64,000 bases of DNA from Litomosoides sigmodontis (GCA_963070105.1 OY718804.1:11547817-11611816); one strand, 5' to 3'; positions 1 to 14,097 are shown, counted from the stretch's first letter. Numbers and translations: made by a program. Notes: generated from the letters alone by a model not told the origin.

Positions 1-47
1 CCTAGTCGACCTTCTAACCTTTCATTTAGCTATTATTTGTTTTTTAG

Positions 48-1266
48 TTGGTAGAGATTGGCGAAGTGGCTGAACTTCAAAAGAAAATGAACAACTTCTA
101 TCTACTCCCTTCGCTTGTCATAAAGGATTGATTTTTCGTTGGAAGGATCTCTGAGGGATCTGAAAAACCTCTTTGTAACAAAGGGGAACAGGTGCAAGAA
201 AGGATGATGCAGCTAGGTTTCCCAACTGCACAGCTGACCAATGGGTCAGACTTTTTCTAGAAGGAATTATTGAATTCATCACATAGCTTGCCCACTTTCC
301 TTTTGAAGCGGTCACTTTTGATTGAGATGACAACCCGTTGGTGGTGGTGGTATGTTGAAGCAATGGCAAGTTCAAATGACATTGTCATGCTTAACCTGTA
401 AAGTCACGCAAGAAGCACAATTCCAAGATTAATGAAATAAAGGTGTCACGTGTACCTGAAGCATTAACAGGCGTAAATTAGTTGTTGCATTGACGTAACA
501 AGCAGTTTTCCTCTCGAAGTGCGTCTCTCTTCTACCCGCGACATTTGTGCTTACAACCTTTTTCTTACATGAAAAATTATTTATGATTAATCACATTTAC
601 ATTGCTTATGGTAAGCTAAGCTTATGACTACTTAAGTTTACAGGACTACCTTTTGTAAAGCGCACTGGAAGATCAGTAGCAAAAGCATTAAGACCGGAAT
701 CCTGGACAATGTGGTCGGATGATGAAGTAGACAGATGAAGAAGCACTAGAGCAAGCACATTCAGTTCCAAAGAAGCATGCATTACTTATTCCTAGTAGCA
801 AGTGACGCGATTTTTCGTAATTAACTTCACTTGCAGAATTCTCCAAGTTATATACTGAAAGATCAGCAGCACATCGGCACGCACATCATCCTTGCATGAT
901 CAAATGGGAATAGAAGCGCTCTTCTGGTCACAACACCTAGTTGGAAGGCTTTAAATCTATTGCTGCTCTTGCAATGAGTCCTGGACCAGCAGCAGGTATT
1001 GGGTGTTTGGAAGTTTTTCTACTACTACTCTACAGTGCATGTTAAATCGGAATGTATCATGACGTCAGCAACAACCATCGCGACGTTCCTTCAGATTCCG
1101 CATCCACGGATGCAGTAGTACATGCGGGTGGCATCAACTCTCCCCGAATCTGATACAATGTCAACTGGCATTGACAACAGCGCAACTGTTGCTTCGATGA
1201 CGGAAGCTGAACAATCTGAGGTTGCTTCTTCATCCTCTACAAGCAATACAGCAACAGAGGCAGCGT
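48..1266 (+). CDS. Candidate 3' exons of an unidentified plus-strand gene
   Basis: Several short open segments on the plus strand follow good 3' splice sites and read like protein. One starts near 48 after a run of T and AG, and reads LVEIGEVAELQKKM, a possible coiled coil. One at about 642-732 after TTTACAG reads LPFVKRTGRSVAKALRPESW and ends in SDDE before GTAGAC. One at about 950-993 reads EGFKSIAALAMSPGPAA before GTATTG and joins the previous one in phase. A Ser/Thr/Ala/Glu-rich open frame ends in NTATEAA and a TAA at about 1266. The last join could not be made in phase, and a further segment near 1372 (FVWHQNAPPFAPRG) is also open. No family was recognised. The cluster may be the end of one gene entering from the left edge, or chance. 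Confidence 0.35.
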
Positions 1267-1499
1267 AAGAGCACGTAAAAATATGTTTTTTGATTGCTGC
1301 ACCATTTGCATTTGCAATCTAGGCACAGCTTTCAAATAGAAAGCGACTACCGTTTGTTCGATAGCGTAGTTTTAGGAAAGCATTCGTTTGGCATCAAAAT
1401 GCGCCTCCATTTGCACCGCGCGGTTTAATCGATAATGGAGCCAGTAATTTGAACTGTAGTGGAAAAACCAAGTGGCACCATTAATGAATGGCGTGAGGA

Positions 1500-3035
1500 T
1501 CAGTGACGCACCACTAGCGCTCTTGTGTGCACCTGCCGCAGCACCGATGCAAATTCAACGGTTCGGACAAGTGGATGGGATAAGCTTAACTGTCCAAGTG
1601 AGCACTTTGCACTACTTCTTGATTGCAGGAAAACAACCGGCTTACTTTCCACTTACTCTGCTTTAACAACAAGAAATTTGTAAATAAATTGTGGCTTTTA
1701 TTAAAACTTTTATTGGAGGGAAACAAATTTAGATGCCGAGAAATGACAAGGAGAGAAGCGTGAAAGAGAAGTCTCAATAAAGACTATTTTAATTGTTGCT
1801 GTCTGTGAGATCTCATCTTTGTTGTGCCTTTTCGCAAAATTTGCTATTTGCGTAGATTGATGTTCACCCAGCATCTATTTTATCACTTAGCGTTAACTGT
1901 TTTCCCACTTATATCGAGCAGTTCTGCGCAATTCGTGTCAATTAAATTTCGACAAACACTCTCACTCAGTAATAGCAAAGTGTATAAATTTGTAAATTAA
2001 TTAGAATAAGTAATAATTAACTGAACGATACGCAGACGCAGCAGTACTTGGTAAATGAAAGAAAGCAAAAAAAGCATAAAAATCTTTAGAGGAATTGCAG
2101 GTCAAACATGAAAGGTCGCCGCCCTATTAACATAGCGGTAAATACAAAGTGTGGAGGAGTGAAGATCACTCTGTACCCGTGATACACCAGGTAAGCGATC
2201 GTCAGATCATAAGAAACAGTTTCGAACTCACTCCTTCCGTTACTTTGATTTCCTCCTCCTTCCCAAAGGTAAGTGAAACAAGGATATGCGGAAGATGAAA
2301 GGCGACAATTTAATGAATGGACATTGAAAGGACCTGATCTGTGTTTTAGAAGGACCTTTTAAATTCTCGCTCTACAAAAATGTGTAGTTTTGGTACGACA
2401 GGTTCGCTTTAATAATTAGCCGATGGTTGCAGAGAAAGATAGCAACCGAAGGACATGAATGAAGCAGTCATAGCGTGCATTAGTGTGATTCGGTTTTGAA
2501 TGCTAGGCGTTGATCTAGTGAACAGCTTACGGTAATGTTAAGCTATAGCGGAAGTAAACCAAGCAACGAATGTCTCAAAGTAAAGGCTCCTAATGCAAAT
2601 TTTTTTACGAATAAAGTTTGTTGACTAATTAACTTTTTTTATTTACTTTCTTTGACAGCCTAAAACGATGCAAATCGGTAGTTTTACCATTCTTCTCTTC
2701 ATTTTCCAAACATCTTTTCCACTGACATAAAAATTTGCACAAATAACTTATGTCTTGTTGGCGAAGTATATATTGTAAAGGAATGAATGAAAATGATTGA
2801 ACTTTGGAAAAATTGGAAAATCAATGATTGAACTTCATTAATTTTGGAAATTGGCTAATGAGTGATGGTGAAGGTGGATTGGATTTATTACAGTGAAAAA
2901 GAGAGCACTATATCCTTCGGTATGCACAGTTGCGGCCCTTTTGTACGGCAACACATTAAGCAAACAAAAACAAATCATGAGGATGAAAACGAGATCAGAC
3001 AACAGCCGTTCATCACATGTATGCATATGTGTTCT

Positions 3036-3131
<96 letters not shown>

Positions 3132-5900
3132 ATGTGCGTATGTATGTAACGTGACATGCATGCCCGTACTTTCTTCTTCGGAACGTCATTCGGACTTACT
3201 GCAAGATTGCTAGGTAGTAGTGGCCTTGAAGTGTGGAATGACGCAAATCGGGATGTGATCCTATTATTGGGAAATGTGAGGAAAGCGAAGGGTTGAGGGT
3301 TTCCTGGGACAGAAGAGGGGATCAGCTAGACCTCCTCACCACTTTCATTTAGTTTCAGTCAATTCGAGAATGAATTCCTCACCCGCTCTTGCTTGTTTCA
3401 TCCAACCAGAACTAATTCGCTTTTCCTTTTTTTGTTATCATTCACAAGTGTTACAATAACGATGCGGCACATCAACATCAACGTGTTGCAATGACCCGGT
3501 TTGCTTTAAGCTTCAAAGTAATCTACGGACTGCCGGCTTGCTCTTCTAAGGCCCATCCGGATCAGTTACACAGGAGAAGCTAGCTATTCATATAAAATCA
3601 AATGATTATGATTTCTCGGCTTCGCTTGACAGCATTTCCTGAGCATTTTTCAACGCACAGCGATTTTTTGCTGGCTGTTACGGTAACGATAGAAGCAGAG
3701 GGAGGTCATTAGCCAAATAGGGGATGTTTGTATTTTTCGCTCGTACGATCCTTCCTTCCAGGTATCGCAGCACAGTTAGCTTAGTAGCGAATTTAAGCTA
3801 ATATCCGACTGCACTTATTTCTATAGAAAAGAACTGCCTTTTTCGAGGCTCAATTTAATGATTTTTCAAATCATATTTTTAATATCAGTTTAGATTTGAA
3901 CCTCGTAGTAGCCTGGAACTGAAAGCCGGATTCGAAAGCCGCTTTACAAGCTTTAATCACTGTTGTAGCCGCCGTTTACATCTGTTAAACGAAGTATGTT
4001 GTATGCTTGCCAACTTACGAGTTCCCTTTTCCAAATGAAATTTAATTGAAATTTTATCAGCCTCATCCCTCCTGAGCTGTATGCCGCTGCACGCACTATT
4101 CTCTCCCACTTCAATTAACAAAGCATGGAATTTTGAGCGTTGACATTTATTTCATCATCTTTACAACATTCCTTAAATGAAGGGAATTAATTCGTTTAGC
4201 TTTTCCAAAAGAAGCACAAGCAGCATGCAACGCAAATCGATGATTTCAGTTTGCGATTGTTTGTTTGAATTTATGCAAATTAGAAGAGAATATGTCGGAT
4301 TTCTCATATGCCAGCAGTACGAGGTGAAACGAGTAAGACATTAAAGTATAAAAATTTTTCATTCTTTTTTCACTACAACCTAGTCGAGATTGATCTTACT
4401 GTCCATTTACGGCAGGCAACCTTTCTCACCTATTTATTACAAGGAGTGTGAATTTGCACATTGCAAATTCTTCGAATAATGCGCATTAATGATGGCTTAA
4501 CATTAAAACACGTATAGTTAAGGGTCAATACTAGCTGAACAGCAAGGCGTGTTCTTCCGCGGTGCATTTCGACCGCTCCCGGAAGTACCTTCAAGCAAGC
4601 TTTAGCTGAATAAAACAGTTGGTTGCGTACTTTTGTCTGAAATTTCAATTGCAGATTTTAGCGTTTTGGCAAAATCAAATTTTCCCTCCTATATCATAGC
4701 AGCAAATAGTTTGAGCCTCTTGTTGATTGAATTCGAAACAAACTGCTGAATTCCTGAATTCGATAAGAAAATGAAATTGGCAGTGAGCATGGGGATGTTT
4801 ACCACGACGCAATGCTCACAGGCGCACAGCAATCATTTTTACAGGAAATTATTTCTACAAATATAATTATATTTCCCAATGTTCTCGAAATTGAAATTGA
4901 TTGTCAAAATATTTGCTTAAAACAATGCGGAAGCTATTGCGGAACAAGCAAGTAACACTGAGAAACAATCATCTTTTTTCCCTGGCCCTTGCGAAGTTGT
5001 CAAATTAAGCCGACAAGGATCAAAAAAACCTGCGAATTAAGTGTTTTGACAATTAATACAATCATTAATTATTGCTCACTTGAACTTATTACATTTGACA
5101 TTGAAGGAATAATTTGTTGGCACACAGCACAGGTGTTCGCAATCAGCTATCATTGTCACTGATAGATAGTACTATTGCTTTACTGAATTTTCAAATTTTC
5201 ATTAAACTGAGAGCAAAATTTTCAAATTCTTTACAAATCAAATCAGGAAGCATTCTATTAAAAATATGAAAATATGTGTTGTTGACACAGTTAATGTGAA
5301 ATGCCACACACACTTTTAAGAAAACTTTAAAATATAAATCACATTTAAAGTGTAAATAAATTAGACTATTTGCCCGCAAAGTTCACCAACTTAAAATTCC
5401 TTGTTCTATTGAACTTTTGCAAGATTAGTTTAAATTGCTGAGTCCCAACTTTCAAATAAGGCATATTAACGTGTAACTTCCGAAAGACTGAACATTTCGA
5501 ATACCTAAAAGGCTAGAATATTGAGAAAAATGAATCTCACGTACAAGCTATAACTAAAGTTACTAGCTTTTGCGGAAATATTGGCAAAACGAATGAAAAA
5601 ACGGAGAGATCGAAAGCTACGTATTAAGGAACTAATTTCTGAGGGGGGGGGGGGCGTGGCTCATCTGTTGGTGCTAAATTTAAGCCGTTTAATGCAGTTG
5701 AAATTTCTATCTCAGTTATTTCGCATAAAGTTCGTGACTCCTTCTCATGTGTATTTCAAAAGTCTACGGGAGCAACAATGATACCAGCAATTATTCTAAA
5801 TCAATTGATTTTCGAATTTCAAGACTTCTGAATTGGTAGGATTGGATTTAAAGCAGCAAGTTCGAGAATAAAAATAGTCGAAAACGAGTTAAACGATCAA
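1500..5900. other. Non-coding stretch between the left-edge exons and the GPI-type gene
   Basis: No open frame here has both convincing composition and splice sites. The stretch holds the long TG microsatellite near 3.04-3.13 kb and a run of about 12 G near 5644-5655. It is AT-rich between 4.6 and 5.9 kb. Confidence 0.5.
3039..3130. repeat. (TG)n microsatellite, about 92 bp
   Basis: Uninterrupted TG dinucleotides starting within CTCTCTG and ending before CATGTG. The open frames here are only Cys-Val or His-Thr runs made by the repeat. Confidence 0.97.
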
Positions 5901-5915
5901 GTCAGATAGGTGGTC

Positions 5916-8900
5916 TTAAATTAGCCCGATCATGAAGATCAAGCAAAATAAAAGTAGAAAAGCTGAATGACTGAACTTTCCGGGTGAACCGTCTCGCCTA
6001 TAAGTGCTAGCTTCCGCATCAAAAGTTGACAATTCGTAATCTTTCGTCCTCAGTTTACCTAAAAGTAGCAATTTAAGAGACTGAGCGGTGCGGAAAATTG
6101 CTAAGCCAAATGCACAGATTTGAGCTTCTCATCTAACTTGAATCGAAAATAGCTATTGCTTTCCATGCGGGAAATTTGTGTTACAGCAAAACTGGAAATG
6201 CTAAAAAATCTTGCTCATATTTCAAGGAAAGTTCACGATTTCTGCGTTGATTTGTTACGAGTAGCTTAATTCTGAGAGCTCAGAATAAACGGGAGAGATT
6301 ACTTACCGAAGTAGCACTTTTCAATGGACATATCACTAATTAGTCTTCCCATCGTTGTGTAGCCGGTCACTAGTGGTTCCTCAACTATGCACAACTTTCC
6401 GTAGTCAGTGTCTTGCTTCAGCAGTGGAAAAGACACGTCAAGATCGGTAGATTCGCGAAAGACGAACGTTTGTGAGGCTGGATGTGCCGCTTCAGCACTT
6501 CTCAACGTTGCAGTTAGTCTTAACCCACCATTTCTTTCATAAGTGAAATATTATCCACCCAAAGACACAATCATTTGAACAAGTGTAACGAAAAGGACGA
6601 ATTCCTTTCAATCAGTTCTCATAAATTAAACACATCAACCAGACGCTACTGAACAACGAGTGAAAAAAGAATTGAGAATTCAGGGACTAGTGCGCCTCCT
6701 CTAATCGCTTTAACACACAGACAGAGGTGGGAAATGGAGCAGAACAGGCATGTGTTCACGTATTGCGCCCGCCCAACCATTTCACCTCAATTCTCACGCG
6801 CTTCAGCAATTGCGTAGAGAAAACGAAGTGATACTTCTTCCGTGATAATGATATGTACAACCTTCTTATCTACGGAGTTAAACGCCTGTGATAAATTTTT
6901 TTGAAATAAAATAATTTCATAGCCATGGATGTGACAGTGCTTAATGCTACAAGTAATTTGCTACGTGAAAGGTGAAATTTTGAAATTATTCTGACATATT
7001 CAACCAAATATCAAATATTCATGGTTTAGGTTGCTGTTCGGAGGGAGTACCTTTCCGCCTGTGTAATAACACAGTTAATTTCTTCACAAGATAACAGATG
7101 GAGATTTTTCATTTTAGCGGAAAGTTATATTTATGAAAAAAGTTACGCACGACTACCTGATTGGAAATTCGACGATTGACCGGATCCGAAACTGCATCAT
7201 TGTGGACGAAATATCGACAATTTCCACGTCAGTGACGCTCGTTTCAGCGCCTTTTCCGAATCGATCCAACGTTCGCAATGTTCGACAATCAGTACCAGTT
7301 GATTCGTTATGTCTATTAAAATTTTCCCATTCAACACAAATATAATACCAGTGCCGTTCTCTCAAGTCTGATATGCTCACCTGAAATGCATAAAATGTCC
7401 TTGAAGGAGTAATGAACTTTTGGGAATTTCCAGGTACCAAGCACTCAAAGGCTGCAAGTGAAAACCTGATTCCAGTATCTGAGGGGATGTCCTAATAAAC
7501 ACGAATCCCAAGAATCTAAAACAGTCCGCTGTTAAGGGCAATTGGCTATTGCTGTCTCCTAAGTTCGAGATTGTGATTTAATAGGAACGATTCGTATTCA
7601 AGTAATTTGTGAAGTGGCAGTGAGAAAGACGGTCACTTCTTCCTCGAGGTCCATTCCTCATAAAACCAACAACATTCAATGTTTGCTACAAAGGTGGATG
7701 TCATGCACCTAACCATATAATTACCAGAGCAGATCTGTAACTTGCTAGAGCTATTATGTTAATTACGGATGCGGCAAAATAGACTTTCATTTCCGGAGCA
7801 ATGAAGAGTTGCAGTGGGACAGTTGGAAGGGTGACCATACTGCCATACCATACCCTTATCATCCATCCCCTTTCTTTTTCTAATACCATTTTCTGACAAG
7901 GAAGAAGCCAACATCAAAAAACACAAACACAAAATAGCACGTAACTAAGCATCAAGCATCTCACGGTCAGCAGCGCCATGGTCAACTACCATTACCCAAA
8001 GCCCTCCGCAACAGTGATACAAAAGAAGTGACATGAAGTCCTGCAGAAGAGAAACGAATGACCATGACCACTTGAAACACTGCACCGTTGAAACACACCA
8101 ACGCGACAGCACTAATCGCCCCAATCGTGAAACAACATCCTTATAGAGGGCTAGCCAATAGCACACCGGCACCAAGGAAGTCCCAAAAACCAACAGCAAT
8201 GCACCACCGTGTAGCGTATGCAAATGCCAACACTCCGCTCCACTCCACTCCAACTACGCAAAGCTCGTGTAAGGGAATGTGCACATTCGATGTATGGAAT
8301 GAATGTAGTAGCAAAGTTTTAAGCTGTTTGCTGACGGACAATTAAGCTTATCAAGCTTAGCACCTGTTTATCGTTCCAGATATTGTCCGGATAGAATATT
8401 TTAATAGCCGCGGGTTCGTCAACTCTTAGCGGTACTGCGGTTATGAAGAGCGTCGGAATTTGAATTGGTGCGAGATAGGAGTCTAGGAATGAATCGAGCA
8501 GCACAATCCGGAAACCACGTTTTGTTGCATCCACAAAATTTATTGCTCTGTAGATTTTCATACTCCACAGAAAACAACTACTTTAAGAGAAAAGATATTA
8601 ATTAGCAGCTTTCCCTCGCCTAAAATAATTCATTTCCCTTCTATAAACGTTCATTTTTAATATTTCATTCCAGTCATTCTGAAAGAATTGATTTATTTCG
8701 AAGTAAGCAATAAACAATTTCAGCGTCAGCTCAGCAAAAATGACCAACTTTAGCAATGTACGAACTTCCTCTCTTTCTACAAAGTGAGATGTTAAATTTG
8801 ATGCAGCTAATTCATCAAACGTTCCGCTCACATATTTCTTCATTATGCGATGCGATGAGGGCGAAAGTTGTCCTCGGAACTTGTCCTCCTAAGTTCTACT

Positions 8901-9096
8901 TCATCTTAACTTTGAAATACGAAATTTCATTTTGAAAGTGGTGCAGAAGACTTTATTAGAATTTAACGAAAAAAGTTGGCGCTAACCTGGTGTTGATAAA
9001 AAACCTTTGGTACTTGGTACTGCTGCGTGTTGAAAGGACAATGATTGCGAGGGAAAGAAGGAAAGAAGCTGATATGAAGCTGAGATGAGCCGCCAT
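5916..9096 (-). CDS. Secreted, probably GPI-anchored protein with an Fn3-like beta domain (five exons, complete)
   Basis: Five exons join in phase: 9096-8987, 8547-8364, 7380-7157, 6533-6307 and 6058-5916, giving 888 nt and 295 residues. The start is ATGGCGGCTC at 9096. The first ~25 residues (AAHLSFISASFLLSLAIIVL) form a typical signal peptide. The middle has alternating hydrophobic strands, with motifs HWYYICVEW and YGKLCIVEE that resemble the tyrosine-corner strands of fibronectin type III domains, and an NES glycosylation site. The C-terminus is a short polar spacer (GSPGKFSHS) then a hydrophobic tail (AFLLLFCLIFMIGLI) ending at the stop with no cytoplasmic residues, as in GPI-attachment signals. 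Exon 2 could instead start at 8562, which adds five residues. A (GA)n tract lies just upstream of the start. The family was not recognised; the Fn3 and GPI calls are inference from pattern. Confidence 0.78.
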
Positions 9097-9129
9097 TATT
9101 GTTTGAAGCCTAATCCTCCTCCCAAAATG

Positions 9130-9132
<3 letters not shown>

Positions 9133-9166
<34 letters not shown>
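9133..9166. repeat. (GA)n microsatellite upstream of the GPI-type gene
   Basis: About 17 GA units, 37 bp upstream of the ATG of the 5.9-9.1 kb gene, so probably in its promoter or 5' leader. Read on the gene strand it is a CT tract. Confidence 0.95.
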
Positions 9167-9169
<3 letters not shown>

Positions 9170-11263
9170 GAAATGGTGGAGCACGGTAGAGTGCCGGTAG
9201 CTTCGATCACCACAACCACCAACCACAGAGTGGACAAAAATTTGCGGAGACGGAGGAAAGTACGAATGGGTGTGGCTCGACGTAACGGATGGGTAACAAC
9301 GGATTGGTCTAAAATTATCGAAATTACTTGGTGACGGAGAAGCAATGCTCCTGCAATACTGCTTGGGAGAACGAATCGAAATGATAAGATACTTCTTGGT
9401 GCTTGTCCAAGCAAGTCAGAGCTGGGAAAATTGAAACTAATTTATTTGTCTCTCTGAGTGAGCGGTTGAAGGACTGAAAGAGAATGAAGGCGGCTTGTTG
9501 TTACAAAAAAGGCAGCAGTAATCATCACGTGTGCTCCTCGTTAGCCGACTGATTCCTGAAAATATTTTGGCTTAATGATTCCATTCCCATGCCTCATGCG
9601 GAATTTGCATGAAACCGTTCGGCGCCACGAACTTGACCCCAGCCAATGAACGTCCTTGCAGATGATCATATTGAAATATGGGATTTACAATACCAATAAA
9701 TTAATCTCATCATCAGTGAACTAGCATTTTCTGAACAAACTGCAACCATTTTATGCAAACAAATGAAGTTACGAGCAATCATAAGGTTCTAAAATTAACA
9801 AGCGGTAGTGAAGGAAAAGTAAGAATCAAAAGGAAGGAAGGGATGGGAATATCAGAAGTTGCTTTGGTTATTGCAAAAGCAATAAGAATCATCGTTTTTA
9901 TAGGAGGGATAAAGTAACCTAAAATCGGTTACGCTGATTAAGAGAGAAATCTGAATTGAAATGAATGAATGGAATCTCCTGAAGCAAACTTCAAGCAGTG
10001 TCATTACAAATTTCAATCTAAATATTCTTCCCCATTAATATTTCAAAGGCTTTAAAAATCGCTCAAATGGGTGCCAGATGTCGTCGATTGAGATTTACAA
10101 CACTCTCACTGAATGACCGATTATCCCTTGGCGATTGGTTGTAGGACTGTCTCTCGTGATCTTTTTATTAGAATTGATGTGATCCGTTCGCCGAGCAATT
10201 TTTCGCCGAATCAGTCAGGCTCTCTACTCACTTAGCCTCTACTCACTTAGCCGTATACCCAAAATGATAGCCATGGCGTCACTTTTCCGTCTCTTTCTCC
10301 ATCCTAAACACTTGCAGCTTTTCCGGAAAATATGGTAACATGAGATGTTGCAATCCGGTTACGAAATCGGACATACAAAATACTAGAAACGTCAAGTTAT
10401 AATCAAAATAATAAGGGAAAGGGACAAAAAGATGCAGTGAGCGGTATAAAAGTTCATCTGACTTACCGCGTCCTCTGCAACTGTGAATTGGGGAAAAGAA
10501 GGAAGGAGGGAAGAGAAAAACTCACATTGCTTTAAATGAAATTAAGCAAATAATTTAGTAATGCACGAAAGTATGGCTTTCTGTGGAAAGTTGCAACTTT
10601 GCTTAATTTCGCCACAAATTTATAAATTCAATTGAGGTAAGTATGACTGATTTAACATCGAAGTGCAAGAAATATTAATTGCATTAGGTGATAAGTCATA
10701 ATTATGACAATGAGCATTAGGAAGTAGTAAAAAATGTCATCGGTGAGTCATTTCTGGTGAGGAGTACTGTTGCTTAGGACAAACGTACTACGTATTTTCT
10801 CTTCCACTTCACTACACTACTGAGGGTAGCTGACGGACGACCACGGTTGCTTTAAGTTTTGTACATTTTTATTGCAATAAAGTGAGCGCAGCACCTCCAC
10901 TACTTCACGTGGAAGTGACGTGAGTGAGCCGAGAGGCAAACTAATGAGATTTCATCTTGTGTGGAGTGCTGCAAGCGGAAAGAAGTGATACATAAATGAC
11001 CCACTGGCATGCAACAATCGTGCGATCTGTCACCCTCATTTGGAAGCAACGACAACGAAAGCAAAGTAAAGGGAGAAGGAGAGTGTAGGATGAATCTTCA
11101 AATTTCGACAGAAATACAACTGAAATTGCGTGTAGGAGAAGATTGCGGCAAAGTTTGGCTACGTAAAGTTATTAGTAAAGTAGTATAATAAATGAAGATT
11201 GAATTGGGCAATAATAAATCATATCTTCGGAGACCACTTATATGCTCAGAAGTATTTATCTGT

Positions 11264-11265
<2 letters not shown>

Positions 11266-11296
<31 letters not shown>
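11266..11296. repeat. (CA)n microsatellite followed by an AT/TG palindrome
   Basis: About 15 CA units run directly into CATATATATGTGTGTG, so the CA arm is partly mirrored by the TG end and could fold. Confidence 0.9.
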
Positions 11297-11300
<4 letters not shown>

Positions 11301-14097
11301 TATATATGTGTGTGTTTATAATTTATTTAAATAATTTACAATAAAAGCTTCTTTCACCGAGTGTTTCTGTGATCGAAATGATGGGAGGAGGTTACATGTG
11401 AAGCATAAAGCAGGCGGTTATTTTAACTAACTAATTTTCGGGTAATTTTTCAAATACATAGTGTTATTTGGTACGGTAACTGGGAAACATTGTGCACTAA
11501 GTTACTTTTATTTCCAACAATTAAAATATAAAGCCAACAACACGCTCAGCTAAACATTTCAACACTTTTCTTGCAATTTAGAAATCAAATAAGTGGACGA
11601 TATCCATAAAGTGAAGTGAAGCTCCACAATTCCTTCCAGTGGAACATCGGCTATCAAAGATAGAAAGTATTACATTTGCATAATTCAGTGGCATTCACGG
11701 CTGCAGAAGGGCTGGAATAATATTGCAATAACTTATAATTAGAGTGAGAATAATTTGAGGCAGTAGTGATTTGGTAGTTGCACACTGACTTTTGCGTGCT
11801 GCAGCATGTGAAGGAGAACGTGTTCTCCAATGCACCACAAGTGAAGGAAATGTAAAGTTTTACCTGTCAGATTAATTTCAGGCTCTATGACGGAGCGATT
11901 CTGCTTAGACGAGTCTAACTTGCTCGCCGCTCTGCTCCCGTAAACGCTCATGGATAATTTCTTAGCTTAGTAGTGCTTAGCGGTGCTTCCGCTCGATGCA
12001 GTGGAAGCCGCTTGCTACCTTTACTCATCAAATTATAGAGTAGCAAAAGGAGCTCTTTCTTTGAAACAACCGGGCCACCTCTTCCGAAGATGGATAGATG
12101 ATCAGCGGAACGGGAAATATCGCGTAGGAAGTGAGTAGCAGCAGCTGCACAACATCGTGCTCGGTCGATGGATGAAGCGCATCCGTCGACGTCAAGGGCG
12201 AGATATGTGGGAAACGTTTGCGAAGCAGGTGCGACCGATGTTTGTGCACAGATCAACTACCAGGTCAGGTCGTTAGCTCTCTGGCTCACATGTAACCCGC
12301 CTCATGCTTTCGCCTTCGCGCTTGTGTTTACCATCAATAAATCTACTCTCACTTATCCAAATAAGCACGCACTCCTGCCGCATCCATCCACCAATGATCA
12401 CATTTGTTGAGGCTACTTTCAAGCACTCCGCAGCATCACTTCCTGTTTACTCAGTATTTCCTTATATTCTCAAATATTTGCTTCGGGAAGATTTATGGTA
12501 CCGTATGGTGGCGGCAGTTGATCAGCTCCAGACGAATGGATGGAGAGGTGGAGATGATCTGAGTGGCTCGTTAGCTAAAATTTCATCATAGTGGACGTTG
12601 TATAAAGCTTAATGGACCAATCTTCTCTTACCTGTCTCCGAAGAAGCCTCCTTTCATGCTCAACAATTTGCTTGCTTTTACTTTGCTTTGGCGTAGGAAA
12701 TGAAGAAGTACACCAATAGTAATTATCCTGATCGTTCGTTCGTTCATGCGCATACCTTGAAATGGTAAGTAAGGTCATATCAGGTGGGTGAATAGCAAAA
12801 GGACAGGAGTAAACAAACAATTACGTTGCTTCAATTGTGTGCGACGGTGGCACATGGATGATTTTGAAGGAGGAAAGAAGGAAGTCGAATAACATTTTAA
12901 CGAGCCGTCTCTGTTCAATGGGAAGGACGGACACTCAGAAAGAGCTCCTTTTTAAGAATGCTCCAATGCACTTCACGCATGCGTCGCTTCACATTTCTTA
13001 AGTGATAATTTATTATCACTCATATTGCTGCAACATATTATCCTCTGTCATTTACAATTCAATGAGAATTTAAGACGGCAGCTGATAAATCGGAAATGGA
13101 TCCGGAAATTTGCAATCCATCAGTAGAGGAGTTGAGTAGCTAGCAAGCAGTGCAAGCAGCCTCTACAAATGCCCCTCTTTAATTCGCATCAATTTTGTTG
13201 CAAGTTTTTTGCCGCAATTCATATATTCCCATTGAAGTACAAACTGCGCTGCAATCCGCGCTCCATTAAACAGGCGCAGAAGATTTTGCCCAAGTGCAAA
13301 CGACTGGAGCAGAGCTGGGCGGAGGATCACGGATTTTCACGAGCGGCACGCTAACACAGATGAAATCTCTTTAAAGCAATCGGCATCACTTGCGGCACAA
13401 CTTTCTACCTGTCCCGTATCCACCGATCTTTATTCTGAGCATTCTCTTTCTTTTGGCTAATTAAATTCTCGGTTCCCTCAATTTCAAGCTTATATGGAAT
13501 TTCAATCCTAACGTCTCCAGTTAGCTATTGCGCATTGCGGACGACATTTCGCACGAACGTCCACCCATCCTCCTGTCACTGTAGTTTTGAGAAAACTGTG
13601 AATTTTTGAAAAATTGTCCTTTTCACAAGAACGATATTACTGATTGGCCAATTAGAAGGAAGCAAAGGATAAGCAAGCATTCGTCACCTTGAAAATCGAT
13701 CCGTTCCACATCACTGTCGCATTACAATTCAGCTAATGCCGCCGCCTATAGCAAACAAAAAACAGGCACGAAGACGTCCAAATCAATCAGCAAGTAACGC
13801 ATTTTAAACGTAGCGAGAAATTCTGCTACCTAACACGCAACTTCCTCCTCTCCCCCTTCCTTCTCCCAGGTGGTCTTCATTCAGTTGTCCTCTGCTGCCG
13901 CTTCGTCTCAACTTCGATTATCCGTTCTCCGCTTTATCCGTCATTTTCCTCCTACGACAAATTGAAATGAGAGGGAGGAAAAGGGAACGCCCGTTGGAAA
14001 TTAGTTAGCAGGTAGGGGAAAAAGGAACAAAAACAATCCTTCCCTAATTATAATTCATTGACGAAAGGGAAATAATTGTTCGCTGCCTACGACAGAC

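Noticed and set aside
118..375. 85-codon minus-strand open frame
   Set aside because: No splice sites or partner exons and no recognised family; plus-strand segments in the same area look better.
2838..3213. Open frames rich in Cys-Val or His-Thr
   Set aside because: Produced by the TG/CA microsatellite; the same applies to frames at 40.3-40.9 kb and 51.3-51.9 kb.
7701..7889. Minus-strand frame with a hydrophobic stretch (possible membrane exon)
   Set aside because: The flanking exons of the GPI-type gene join in phase 0 directly, so this is intron.
8598..8843. 81-codon minus-strand frame that looks like an exon
   Set aside because: It cannot be joined in phase with the signal-peptide exon, while the next exon joins perfectly without it; it lies in the intron of the GPI-type gene.
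11948..12591. Several overlapping 70-100 codon frames on both strands
   Set aside because: Composition is irregular, frames overlap on both strands, and no consistent exon joins exist; likely chance.
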